A stretch of 5,829 nucleotides of DNA from Collinsella aerofaciens (GTDB lineage: Bacteria; Actinomycetota; Coriobacteriia; Coriobacteriales; Coriobacteriaceae), in NCBI RefSeq assembly GCF_028209885.1, contig NZ_JAQLEM010000058.1:1-5829 (forward strand), written 5' to 3'. Positions 1 to 5,829 of the stretch are shown here, one piece after another. Made by a program: the position numbers and the translations under genes. Each line of letters opens with the position of its first letter. Positions within the stretch are counted from its first letter, which is position 1. Below the pieces are notes generated by a model. The model had not been told where the DNA came from. It was given only the letters and a program-made list of their open reading frames with translations, and did not search any database.

Positions 1-76
1 TTGAAGTTGAACGTCAGATTGTCCAAATGCGGCCCGCGCAGCGTCGGCCGGTCCGCCGTTCGGTAGAACGGCGGAA
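1..76. other. Unassigned edge region beyond tyrS
   Basis: No gene can be assigned here. Two plus-strand frames are open from the window edge: one stops at TAG 64-66, the other at TAA 78-80, overlapping the last bases of tyrS. Either could be the tail of a gene converging on tyrS, but about 20-25 codons are too few to identify it. A minus-strand frame is also open and GC-rich at third positions, but it begins after a stop inside the tyrS end and has no credible start codon. The only clear structure is the hairpin at 52-75. Confidence 0.35.
52..75. terminator. Hairpin just after tyrS stop (possible terminator, no U-tract)
   Basis: TCCGCCGTTC and GAACGGCGGA form a perfect 10-bp inverted repeat around a GGTA tetraloop (TACC on the minus strand). 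It begins one base after the tyrS stop codon. Position and strength suit a 3' end structure for tyrS, possibly shared with a converging gene. Neither strand has a T-run after the stem, so it is not a canonical intrinsic terminator. It may instead protect the mRNA 3' end or act together with Rho. Confidence 0.45.
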
Positions 77-1288
77 CTAAATCAACTTGAAGCCCTTGCG
101 CTTACCCACAGAAAGGGTGTCGCCCAGCTTGAGGGCGCTGGGATCGATGTTGTAGCTCTTGGGAGCCACGGCCTTGCCGTTGATCTTGACGCCACCGCCG
201 TCGATATCGCGACGAGCCTGGCCGGCGCTCGCCGAAAGGCCCAAGTCCTTGAGCAGGCCGGCGAGGTAGATCTGGCCCTCGTCGTTGACGATCAGCTCGA
301 CATGCTTCTCGGGGAAGTCGGCAAGCTGGCCCTCCTTGAACACGCGGTCGAACTCGGCCTGAGCCTCGTCTCCGGCGCCGGCGCCGTGGTAGGTGTCGCA
401 CAGGTCGCGGCCCAGAGCGCGCTTGAGCTCGTAGGGATCGGCAGAACCATCGGCCAGGGCGGCGTCGATCTTGTCGACCTCGGCCGGGGTGAGCGAGCTG
501 GCCAGACGATAGTACTTGCCGATCATCTCGTCGGGGATGGACATGGTCTTGCCGAACATATCCTTGGGAGCGTCGGTCAGGCCGATGTAGTTGCCATAGG
601 ACTTGGACATCTTGCGCACGCCATCGGTGCCCTCGAGCAGCGGCATGGTGAGCGCGATCTGCGGCTCCATGCCCATCTTCTCCATGAGCTCACGGCCAGC
701 GAGCAGGTTGAAGAGCTGATCGGTGCCGCCCATCTCGACGTCGGCCTTGATCTGCACGGAGTCGAAAGCCTGCATCACGGGATACAGGAACTCATGCAGG
801 GCGATCGGCGTCTGAGACTGGTAGCGCTTGGTAAAGTCGTCGCGCTCGAGGATGCGGGCGACGGTGAACTTGGAGCACACCTGCAGCAGACCGGCCAGAT
901 CCATCGAAAGGATCCAGTCACCGTTGTGCACGATGGTGGTCTTCTCGGGATCCAGGATCTTCATGGCCTGGCTCACGTAGGTCTCGGCATTGGCCTCGAT
1001 CTGCTCCTGCGAAAGCTGCGGACGGGTGGAATTCTTGCCCGAAGGGTCGCCAATCAACGCGGTACCGTTGCCGATGATGAGGGTGACGTTGTGGCCCAGG
1101 TCCTGGAACTGACGCATCTTGCGCAGCGGCACGGCATGGCCCAGGTGCAGGTCGGGGCTGGTGGGGTCGACGCCGAGCTTGATGTTGAGGGGCTCGCCCT
1201 TCTCAAGCTTCTTGCGAAGGTCGGCCTCGGGAACGATCTGCGCGGCGCCCGAGGTGATGATACGCATTTGCTCGTCAACAGACAGCAT
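77..1288 (-). CDS. tyrS: Tyrosyl-tRNA synthetase (TyrRS)
   Basis: Cytoplasmic class I aminoacyl-tRNA synthetase that activates tyrosine with ATP and transfers it to tRNA-Tyr. The 403-residue product is full length for bacterial TyrRS. The Rossmann catalytic domain covers roughly residues 30-230. It has the HIGH-type motif HLGH at 48-51, the IGDPSGK loop at 79-85, the GGTDQ segment at 187-191 and a perfect KMSKS signature at 226-230. A helical anticodon-binding region follows, then an S4 RNA-binding domain at about 340-403. The start is supported by an AAAAGGAGG ribosome binding site seven bases upstream. The leader is only 96 bases, too short for a typical T-box riboswitch, so tRNA-sensing attenuation of that kind is unlikely unless it lies elsewhere. 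The sequence resembles the TyrZ-like type more than the Bacillus TyrS type, but that subtype call is an impression. No truncation or missing motif is seen. Confidence 0.97.
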   Translation of the reverse strand: MLSVDEQMRIITSGAAQIVPEADLRKKLEKGEPLNIKLGVDPTSPDLHLGHAVPLRKMRQFQDLGHNVTLIIGNGTALIGDPSGKNSTRPQLSQEQIEANAETYVSQAMKILDPEKTTIVHNGDWILSMDLAGLLQVCSKFTVARILERDDFTKRYQSQTPIALHEFLYPVMQAFDSVQIKADVEMGGTDQLFNLLAGRELMEKMGMEPQIALTMPLLEGTDGVRKMSKSYGNYIGLTDAPKDMFGKTMSIPDEMIGKYYRLASSLTPAEVDKIDAALADGSADPYELKRALGRDLCDTYHGAGAGDEAQAEFDRVFKEGQLADFPEKHVELIVNDEGQIYLAGLLKDLGLSASAGQARRDIDGGGVKINGKAVAPKSYNIDPSALKLGDTLSVGKRKGFKLI

Positions 1289-1295
1289 TGGGTAT

Positions 1296-1304
1296 CCTCC
1301 TTTT
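1296..1304 (-). promoter_or_regulatory. Ribosome binding site of tyrS
   Basis: The minus strand reads AAAAGGAGG, a near-perfect anti-16S complement, with seven bases between GGAGG and the ATG at 1288. It fixes the tyrS start and predicts efficient translation. Confidence 0.9.
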
Positions 1305-1310
1305 GCTATA

Positions 1311-1335
1311 GCACCCTCGCCGAAAACGGCGGTGC
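1311..1335 (-). promoter_or_regulatory. Leader hairpin upstream of tyrS
   Basis: On the minus strand GCACC-GCCG-TTTT-CGGC-GAG-GGTGC folds into a 5+4 bp stem with a three-base bulge and a four-base loop. It ends six bases before the tyrS ribosome binding site and lies about 50 bases past the stop of the U32 gene. It has no following T-run, so a classical terminator is unlikely. It could be a leader structure that modulates tyrS or the 3' end structure of the upstream transcript. The rest of the 1289-1384 gap has an AT-rich patch. TATCAT on the minus strand (1357-1362) resembles a -10 box, but I see no good -35 at the right distance, so a tyrS promoter is not established. Confidence 0.35.
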
Positions 1336-1384
1336 TGGAAGTCCATAAACTCTCTTATGATAACAAACTGACGCGACGCAGCAC

Positions 1385-3343
1385 CTACGACAGGAAAATC
1401 CTCGTCCTGCCGCATGCGTCAATGGCAACTGGCAGACGTGTACCGTCACGCTCGACCAGATAGCGTACCTGCCGACGACGCAAGCAGTCGCGGCAACGAA
1501 CCTGTCCCGTCGCATCGGTGGCGCAGACGCCCTCGGCGGTCAGCAGGCAGTGCTCGCACACCATAAGCTCGGGACGGTCGGCGTCGACCGGACCCAAGAC
1601 GCCGGGTTCAGCAGCCAGTTCGGCAATACGCTCCGCATCATTGCCGAGCAACTCGGCCGGCAAGTACACCCGCCCCGCACCGAGTCCGCGCAGCCAGGTA
1701 AGCGTGGCCCGATTCGCGCAGAACACCGGCGCCGCCACGTCAAACGTCACGCCCAGCTCGCGAGCGATCACCACCTGTCCCAGGTTGCGGCAGACGACGC
1801 GCCCGGCACGCTGCATCAGTGAGCGGGTCCGGTCAGCATCACTCACGCGGCACACCTCGTCAAGCACCACAACGGCGTCGGACAAATCGAGTTCTCCGCG
1901 CGGGTCGGCATCCATCAGCTGCCAAGCAAAAACCATGCGAGTGGGAACCGCGCACTCCACCAACTCCGTCGACGCACCGCCATCCACCGCAACGTCCTCA
2001 AAGGGCAGCACCTCAACGGCACGAGCAACGGGCGCAATCGCATCCGCCTCGGCCCGCATGCACTCCAACACCGCCGCCGTCTGATCCAACACGCCGGCGC
2101 TGCGAATCAGGTATACCTCGCAGCCCGTGCCCACCTTACGCTTGCAATGCACGACGACGCGCTCCCCCGCTGCGGCATCCACCGGGCAGGGCACCTGCGG
2201 CCAGCGCTTGGGCACATCGGGACGCGCGTCGACACCCGGATAAAACCGGATCTCGAGCATGTCACCCGCCGCCACGGCGGCGTCGAGCTCAACGGTCACC
2301 TCTTCGTGGCCCACAGCGACCAAGCGCCCCACGCGCACGCCCTGGTTAATCGCGCGCTCAAAGCTCATCAGCTCGGCACCCGAACGCCCTCGCAGGTACG
2401 CATCGGTAAACCCACGGTTAAACGACCTTCCCAGCTCGCGCTCAAGCTCTTCCACGGCACCGGGATCCCACGCGCCGTCGCACAGCATATCGAGTGCCCG
2501 GCGCCACACCCGCACCACGTTGAATACGTAATCGGGGTTCTTCATGCGCCCCTCGATCTTGAGCGACGCCACGCCGACATCTACAAGCGCGGGCAGATGC
2601 GCAATACCCAGATAGTCGCGCGGGCACAGCAGGCGATCTCCCTCGACGGCGACAACGCTCTGTCCAGCCTCGTCCACCAGGTCGTACGCCAGACGGCACG
2701 GCTGCGTGCAGTCGCCGCGCATCGCCGAGCGCCCACGCCGCAGGGCCGAGAACTCGCACGCCCCCGAATAGTCGATGCAAATCGCACCGTGGCAGAATAC
2801 CTCGATGGGCACGCCCGTGGCACATAGCGCCGCAATCTCGTCGACCGTCAGCTCGCGTGCCGTCGTCACGCGCTCGACCCCCAGCTCATCGGCGGCAAGC
2901 CGCACGGCGCCTTCGCTATGAACGCCCGCCTGCGTAGACAGGTGAATCTCGACCCCGGGAATCGCCGCGCGCAGCGCGCAGGCCAACCCGGCATCGGCGA
3001 CAATCAGAGCATCGGCACCCAGCTCCAGTGCATGAGCTCCCAACACCACCGCGTCGGACAACTCATCGTCAAACACGTACACGTTGAGCGTTTCGTACAC
3101 ACGCACGCCATGGGCATGCGCCACGGCGCAGCCGCGCGCAAACTCGTTATCCGTAAAGCCATGGGCGCTCACACGGGCGTTAAAGCCGCCCAACCCCGCA
3201 TAGATGGCATCGGCACCCGCGGCGATGGCCGCAAGCATCTGGTCGAGCCCGCCCGCCGGCGCCAGCAACTCGGGCAGCGCCGCACCAGCAGCATCCAATC
3301 CAGTCTCGTATTGTCCGCTCGGCCCCATCGTCCGAATCGCCAT
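1385..3343 (-). CDS. U32-family protein (TrhP/RlhA-like RNA hydroxylation factor), 652 aa
   Basis: Member of the collagenase-like U32 'peptidase' family. Its studied bacterial members TrhP (YegQ) and RlhA (YdcP) act in prephenate-dependent hydroxylation of tRNA uridine-34 and 23S rRNA C2501. The barrel-like N-terminal part opens with PELLAPAGG at 24-32. The family signature runs from E181 to S199 (EVFCHGAICIDYSGACEFS), matching the classical pattern except for Phe at the penultimate place. C189, C196, C212 and C216 (the last two in RGDCTQPCR) are the expected iron-sulfur ligands, and SLKIEGRMKNPDYV follows at 260-273. The length fits the long RlhA-type architecture rather than the ~450-residue TrhP type. 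The tail (about 593-652) carries C596xxC599 and C617xxC620 plus C607 and C644, like a zinc ribbon. The chosen start has an AAGGAG site seven bases upstream; an ATG nine codons earlier has none. The RNA substrate cannot be decided from sequence, and protease activity is unproven. Confidence 0.88.
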   Translation of the reverse strand: MAIRTMGPSGQYETGLDAAGAALPELLAPAGGLDQMLAAIAAGADAIYAGLGGFNARVSAHGFTDNEFARGCAVAHAHGVRVYETLNVYVFDDELSDAVVLGAHALELGADALIVADAGLACALRAAIPGVEIHLSTQAGVHSEGAVRLAADELGVERVTTARELTVDEIAALCATGVPIEVFCHGAICIDYSGACEFSALRRGRSAMRGDCTQPCRLAYDLVDEAGQSVVAVEGDRLLCPRDYLGIAHLPALVDVGVASLKIEGRMKNPDYVFNVVRVWRRALDMLCDGAWDPGAVEELERELGRSFNRGFTDAYLRGRSGAELMSFERAINQGVRVGRLVAVGHEEVTVELDAAVAAGDMLEIRFYPGVDARPDVPKRWPQVPCPVDAAAGERVVVHCKRKVGTGCEVYLIRSAGVLDQTAAVLECMRAEADAIAPVARAVEVLPFEDVAVDGGASTELVECAVPTRMVFAWQLMDADPRGELDLSDAVVVLDEVCRVSDADRTRSLMQRAGRVVCRNLGQVVIARELGVTFDVAAPVFCANRATLTWLRGLGAGRVYLPAELLGNDAERIAELAAEPGVLGPVDADRPELMVCEHCLLTAEGVCATDATGQVRCRDCLRRRQVRYLVERDGTRLPVAIDACGRTRIFLS

Positions 3344-3350
3344 CGACAAA

Positions 3351-3356
3351 CTCCTT
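3351..3356 (-). promoter_or_regulatory. Ribosome binding site that fixes the U32 gene start
   Basis: The minus strand reads AAGGAG seven bases before the ATG at 3343. The longer open frame starts at ATG 3370, but that codon has no purine-rich site at a usable distance, and its nine extra residues show no family resemblance. The start at 3343 is therefore preferred. Confidence 0.85.
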
Positions 3357-3492
3357 ACCAAGGTATGCATTCACTCTGAAAAATGCCGTCTTCCAGCATA
3401 CACGAGGCCTCGCGCACCCCGTTTGGTTTATCGTGTAATAACTTATGTCCATCCTGCCCCGACGGCACATCCACCGTCCGGCACGACATACC

Positions 3493-3499
3493 TGGAGGT
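3493..3499 (+). promoter_or_regulatory. Ribosome binding site that fixes the PBP gene start
   Basis: TGGAGGT lies seven bases before the ATG at 3506. The open frame extends back to ATG 3383, but those 41 extra codons would put a Cys/Pro-rich segment before the basic N-terminus and membrane anchor. The start at 3506 gives the usual short cytoplasmic tail followed by a transmembrane helix. Confidence 0.88.
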
Positions 3500-3505
3500 C
3501 AATAT

Positions 3506-5710
3506 ATGGGTCCTCGCCAACGACAGGGACACAGCCGTTCAAAGACGCATGCTCTGCCCATAATCCTGCTCTCGTTTTTGGGCTTTCTGCTGATTGCGGG
3601 CGTGGCATTTGGCATCGGCATGGTCGGCAACGTCAACCGCTGGCTGTCCGATCTGCCCGACTACACCGACGCCAACGCGTATCTGGTGAGCGAGCCCACC
3701 GAGATCGTCGACTGCAACGGCAACAAGATCGCGAGCTTCTACACGCAAAACCGTAAGTCCATCACCAAGGACGAGGTCTCCCCCTACGTGCTGCAGGGCA
3801 CCGTTGACGTCGAGGACGAGCGCTTCTACGAGCACGGCGGTATCGACCTGTGGGGTATCGCGCGTGCTGCGGTGGCAACCCTCGGCGGCGGGCACGAAGG
3901 CGCCTCGACTATCACCCAGCAGCTGGTGCGCAACACCATCCTGCAGGAGGAGCAGTTCGACTCGACCATCGAGCGTAAGGTGCGCGAGGCCTACATCGCC
4001 GTAAAGATGGAGGATATGTACTCCAAAGACGAGATCCTCATGATGTACCTCAACACCATCTATTACGGCCACGGCGCCTACGGCATCGAGGCCGCAGCCG
4101 AGACCTATCTGTCCAAGAGCGCCGCCGACCTCACCCTGAGCGAGGCCGCGCTGCTCATCGGCCTTCCCAACTCGCCCTCGCAGTACGACCCCACGGTCAA
4201 CCCCGACCTGGCGCTGTCCCGTCGCAACAAGGTCCTCGACAACATGTTGCGTCTGGGCCACATTACGCAGGAGGAGCACGATGCCGCACAGGCCGAGCCC
4301 ATCACCCTCAACGTGACCGAAATCTCGGGCAGCGGCGTCGACGTATACTCGCAGCCCTACTTTGTCGCCTATGTTAAGCAGCTGCTGGAGCAGGAGTTCT
4401 CGACCGACGTGCTCTTTAAGGGCGGCCTGACCGTCAAGACCACCATCGACCCCACGATGCAGCAGGTGGCAGAGAATGCCGTTCGCGAGCAGCTCGACAC
4501 GCTCTCGCTCGACGGCCTGGACATGGGCATGGTCGTCGTCGATCCCAAGACCGGCTACATCAAGTGCATGGTGGGCGGCTACGACTACAACGCCGACGAG
4601 AACCACGTAAACCATGCCACGGCCAAGCGTCCCGTCGGCTCCACCTTCAAGGCCTTTACGCTGGCAACTGCCATCCAAAACGGCATGAACCCCAACGTCA
4701 CCCTCAACTGCAACTCGCCGCTCAAGGCCAAGGGCACCACGACCGAGGTCCAAAACTACGCCAACCATAGCTATGGCAACATCACGCTTAAGCAGGCGAC
4801 GGCATACTCCTCCAACACCGGCTACATCCAGGTGGCAGAAGCCGTCGGCAACAGCAAGATCATCTCGCTCGTCAAAAAGCTCGGCATCGATCCCGCCAAG
4901 GACAACATCGAGGATGTTCCCGTCATGACGCTCGGCACCGGCTCGATCTCGCCGCTCGAGATGGCCGCCGCCTACGCGACGTTTGCCAACGGCGGCTACT
5001 ATCGCCAGCCGATCGCCATCACCGAGATTGACTCTCGTACCGGTTCGGTGCTGTACCAGCACACCGACAATCCCTCACAGGTGCTTACCGAGGGCGAGGC
5101 CGCCGCGGTCACCGATGTTCTGTCCGGCGTCATGCAGGGCGGCGGTACGGGTGCTGCCGGTGCCCTGAGCGTCAACCAGCCCTATGCCGGCAAGACGGGC
5201 ACCACCGACAACACCACCAACCTGTGGTTCTGCGGCTATACCCCGCAGCTGGCGTGCGCCCTGTGGACCGGCTATTCCGCGGGCGAGATCCCCATCCAAA
5301 AATACGGCACGGACCTGCTGGGCGACAGCACCAACCTGCCTGTCTTTAAGCGATTTATGAACACCGTTCTGACCGGTACCGAGCGCGAGGAGTTTGCGAC
5401 CGGAACGGCGCCCACCTACAAGAACAACAGCGTCTGGAAGTTCTACGGCACCAACAACGCCAAGAAGACGGAAAACGACGACAAGGACAAGGACGAGAAC
5501 AAGGACGAAGACGAAACCACCACGACGACTACCACGACGACCACGACCACCGAGACCACGGGCGGCGATACCACCGGCGGCACCGGTACGACCGGTGGCT
5601 CGACGGGCGGCTCCACTGGTGGTTCGACCGGCGGCGATGGCGGCACGCCTACGCCTACGCCTACACCCACTCCCGACCCCTCGCCCACGCCTGACGATAC
5701 GGTCGGCTAG
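3506..5710 (+). CDS. Class A penicillin-binding protein (PBP1a-like peptidoglycan glycosyltransferase/transpeptidase)
   Basis: Bifunctional membrane-anchored enzyme of 734 residues that polymerises lipid II into glycan strands and cross-links the stem peptides outside the membrane. A short basic N-terminus (1-17) precedes one transmembrane helix (about 18-41). The GT51 glycosyltransferase domain covers about 65-260, with EDERFYEHGG (catalytic Glu E103), GASTITQQL at 132-140, and RKVREAY holding the second conserved Glu, E161. The transpeptidase domain covers about 340-620: nucleophile motif S379-T-F-K382, S435-S-N437, and K563-T-G-T566. All catalytic motifs are intact, so it should be active and bind beta-lactams. 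Residues 651-734 form a low-complexity tail: Lys/Asp/Glu-rich, then 12 threonines, GGST repeats and Pro-Thr repeats, probably a flexible stretch within the wall. It is transcribed divergently from the U32 gene, with no evident partner gene. Which PBP paralogue this is (ponA/pbp1A/pbpF style) cannot be settled here, so no symbol is given. Confidence 0.95.
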   Translation: MGPRQRQGHSRSKTHALPIILLSFLGFLLIAGVAFGIGMVGNVNRWLSDLPDYTDANAYLVSEPTEIVDCNGNKIASFYTQNRKSITKDEVSPYVLQGTVDVEDERFYEHGGIDLWGIARAAVATLGGGHEGASTITQQLVRNTILQEEQFDSTIERKVREAYIAVKMEDMYSKDEILMMYLNTIYYGHGAYGIEAAAETYLSKSAADLTLSEAALLIGLPNSPSQYDPTVNPDLALSRRNKVLDNMLRLGHITQEEHDAAQAEPITLNVTEISGSGVDVYSQPYFVAYVKQLLEQEFSTDVLFKGGLTVKTTIDPTMQQVAENAVREQLDTLSLDGLDMGMVVVDPKTGYIKCMVGGYDYNADENHVNHATAKRPVGSTFKAFTLATAIQNGMNPNVTLNCNSPLKAKGTTTEVQNYANHSYGNITLKQATAYSSNTGYIQVAEAVGNSKIISLVKKLGIDPAKDNIEDVPVMTLGTGSISPLEMAAAYATFANGGYYRQPIAITEIDSRTGSVLYQHTDNPSQVLTEGEAAAVTDVLSGVMQGGGTGAAGALSVNQPYAGKTGTTDNTTNLWFCGYTPQLACALWTGYSAGEIPIQKYGTDLLGDSTNLPVFKRFMNTVLTGTEREEFATGTAPTYKNNSVWKFYGTNNAKKTENDDKDKDENKDEDETTTTTTTTTTTTETTGGDTTGGTGTTGGSTGGSTGGSTGGDGGTPTPTPTPTPDPSPTPDDTVG
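5516..5692 (+). repeat. Low-complexity repeat tract encoding the PBP C-terminal tail
   Basis: In frame it encodes 12 consecutive threonines (5516-5551, residues 671-682), three GGST units plus a final GG (5594-5635, residues 697-710), then alternating Thr-Pro (5645 to about 5692) ending in DPSPTP. The DNA repeats are imperfect: threonine uses ACC, ACG and ACT in mixed order, and the GGST units use different Gly and Ser codons. The only exact short tandem is ACGCCT three times at 5645-5662. This suggests the composition is kept at the protein level rather than produced by recent slippage. Confidence 0.8.
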
Positions 5711-5732
5711 AAATCATCCGGCCATAAGCAAC

Positions 5733-5747
5733 AAGGCCCCCGAGCAG
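5733..5747 (+). other. Possible left half of the native PBP gene terminator
   Basis: AAGGCCCCCGAGCAG, 22 bases after the PBP stop codon, has the look of the 5' arm of a GC-rich intrinsic terminator. The matching 3' arm would be CTGCTCGGGGGCCTT with a T-run. The sequence offers CTGC at 5757-5760, with GCAG at 5744-5747, then diverges into CTCCC, where the insertion-sequence-like end lies. The interpretation as an interrupted terminator is inference; the short GCAG/CTGC match may be chance. Confidence 0.3.
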
Positions 5748-5758
5748 CTTATTGAACT

Positions 5759-5797
5759 GCCTCCCATTTCTTGGACATGAGAAATGGGAGGCTTTTT
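5759..5797 (+). terminator. Intrinsic terminator (13-bp stem, T5 tract)
   Basis: GCCTCCCATTTCT (5759-5771) and AGAAATGGGAGGC (5780-5792) pair perfectly around an eight-base loop, and TTTTT (5793-5797) follows directly. It lies 48 bases after the PBP stop codon and should end that transcript. It appears to be carried by the insertion-sequence end, and its 3' arm contains the ribosome binding site of the downstream reading frame. Confidence 0.8.
5786..5791 (+). promoter_or_regulatory. Ribosome binding site of putative orfA, inside the terminator stem
   Basis: GGGAGG lies six bases before the ATG at 5798. All six bases belong to the 3' arm of the 5759-5792 hairpin, so transcripts entering from the left would fold it away. 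Only a promoter starting inside or after the 5' arm would leave it free. Confidence 0.6.
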
Positions 5798-5829
5798 ATG
5801 CGTGTCGACTTGAGGGTGAAGCACGACAT
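5798..5829 (+). CDS. 5' end of putative IS3-family transposase orfA (partial)
   Basis: Only ten complete codons are visible (MRVDLRVKHD), then the window ends. OrfA proteins of this family start with a helix-turn-helix domain that recognises the element ends, but ten residues cannot show it. The call rests on position: GGGAGG six bases upstream, and an IS150-like terminus beginning 45 bases before the ATG. An in-frame upstream ATG at 5778 would add seven residues but has no ribosome binding site and lies in the hairpin. If the mobile-element call is wrong, this is simply the start of an unknown gene. Confidence 0.45.
   Translation, partial: MRVDLRVKHD

Larger units (their letters stand above)
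3344..3505. promoter_or_regulatory. Divergent intergenic region between the U32 gene and the PBP gene
   Basis: This 162-base spacer must hold the promoters for both divergent genes, unless the U32 gene or the PBP gene is driven from further away. An AT-rich patch at 3421-3450 (around TTTGGTTTATC and GTAATAACTTATG) is the most promoter-like stretch, but no -35/-10 pair with 16-18 base spacing is convincing on either strand. A 10-bp perfect palindrome, CGAGGCCTCG, lies at 3403-3412 near the middle and could be a binding site, or chance. No riboswitch-like fold was recognised. Confidence 0.4.
5753..5829 (+). mobile_element. Left end of a putative IS3-family (IS150-like) insertion sequence, cut by the window edge
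   Basis: The stretch starting TGAACTGCC and reaching TTGGACA at 5771-5777 follows the layout of IS150-group terminal inverted repeats, which typically read TG-ACTG...TTGGACA and begin with TG. A short hairpin region and a well-placed ribosome binding site with ATG follow, as expected before orfA. The right end and any target duplication lie outside the window, so the element cannot be confirmed or named. The alternative is a plain native terminator followed by an unrelated small gene. Confidence 0.6.

Noticed and set aside
1..76. Minus-strand open frame beyond tyrS with GC-rich third positions
   Set aside because: A stop lies just upstream inside the tyrS end and no usable start codon or ribosome binding site follows, so it is probably a shadow frame.
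302..1348. 348-codon plus-strand open frame opposite tyrS
   Set aside because: It lies antisense to a certain tyrS with all motifs intact. Its Leu/Gly/Val/His-rich, repetitive composition is typical of the shadow of a GC-rich gene, and it has no recognisable domain.
3344..3370. Nine-residue extension of the U32 protein to the ATG at 3370
   Set aside because: There is no ribosome binding site before 3370, while AAGGAG lies seven bases before the start at 3343.
3403..3412. CGAGGCCTCG palindrome as an operator
   Set aside because: A single 10-bp palindrome in GC-rich DNA is weak evidence, with no second copy or firm promoter beside it. It is mentioned only within the intergenic entry.
3383..3505. 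N-terminal extension of the PBP to the ATG at 3383
   Set aside because: The strong ribosome binding site precedes 3506, and the extension would place a non-family Cys/Pro-rich segment before the membrane anchor.
3539..5062. 507-codon minus-strand open frame opposite the PBP gene
   Set aside because: It is antisense to an intact class A PBP and its Val/Asp/Gly/Leu-rich composition mirrors that gene's codons. It has no recognised family and no clear ribosome binding site.
5645..5662. Three tandem ACGCCT units as a phase-variation tract
   Set aside because: Three six-base copies are few, a unit change keeps the frame, and the neighbouring codons are degenerate. At most it would change tail length.
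1..5829. CRISPR array, tRNA or rRNA genes, phage or defence genes
   Set aside because: No spaced direct repeats, cloverleaf-like sequence, rRNA segments or defence-type domains were seen on either strand.

Overview
The window reads as a chromosomal segment of a high-GC Gram-positive bacterium. Strong GC preference at third codon positions, consistent AGGAGG-type ribosome binding sites and the style of the proteins suggest an actinobacterium of the Coriobacteriia (Collinsella-like). That placement is inference from impression; no marker gene or alignment was available. Most of the window is housekeeping DNA, and I do not see a new defence, secretion or biosynthetic system. The most unusual part is the last ~100 bases.

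Layout: bases 1-76 hold no assignable gene, only a 10-bp hairpin just past the tyrS stop. Bases 77-1288 (minus) encode a complete tyrosyl-tRNA synthetase. A 96-base leader with a hairpin separates it from the gene upstream of it, a 652-residue U32-family protein at 1385-3343 (minus). That family includes the TrhP and RlhA RNA-hydroxylation proteins, and this member ends in a cysteine-rich, zinc-ribbon-like tail. A 162-base divergent spacer follows. Then comes a class A penicillin-binding protein at 3506-5710 (plus), with glycosyltransferase and transpeptidase domains and a long low-complexity tail. For both the U32 gene and the PBP gene a strong ribosome binding site supports a start internal to the longest open frame.

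The right edge (5753-5829) looks like the left end of an IS3-family, IS150-like insertion sequence. It has TGAACTG...TTGGACA terminal bases, a perfect 13-bp hairpin with a T5 tract, and the first codons of a putative orfA. It begins 42 bases after the PBP stop codon, beside what looks like half of an ordinary terminator. The element may therefore have landed in the PBP gene's own terminator and replaced it with a terminator of its own.

The two minus-strand genes both concern translation: tRNA charging, and probably RNA modification. They could be co-transcribed, though the 96-base gap leaves room for a separate tyrS promoter. The PBP gene is divergent and builds peptidoglycan, with no evident functional link to its neighbours.
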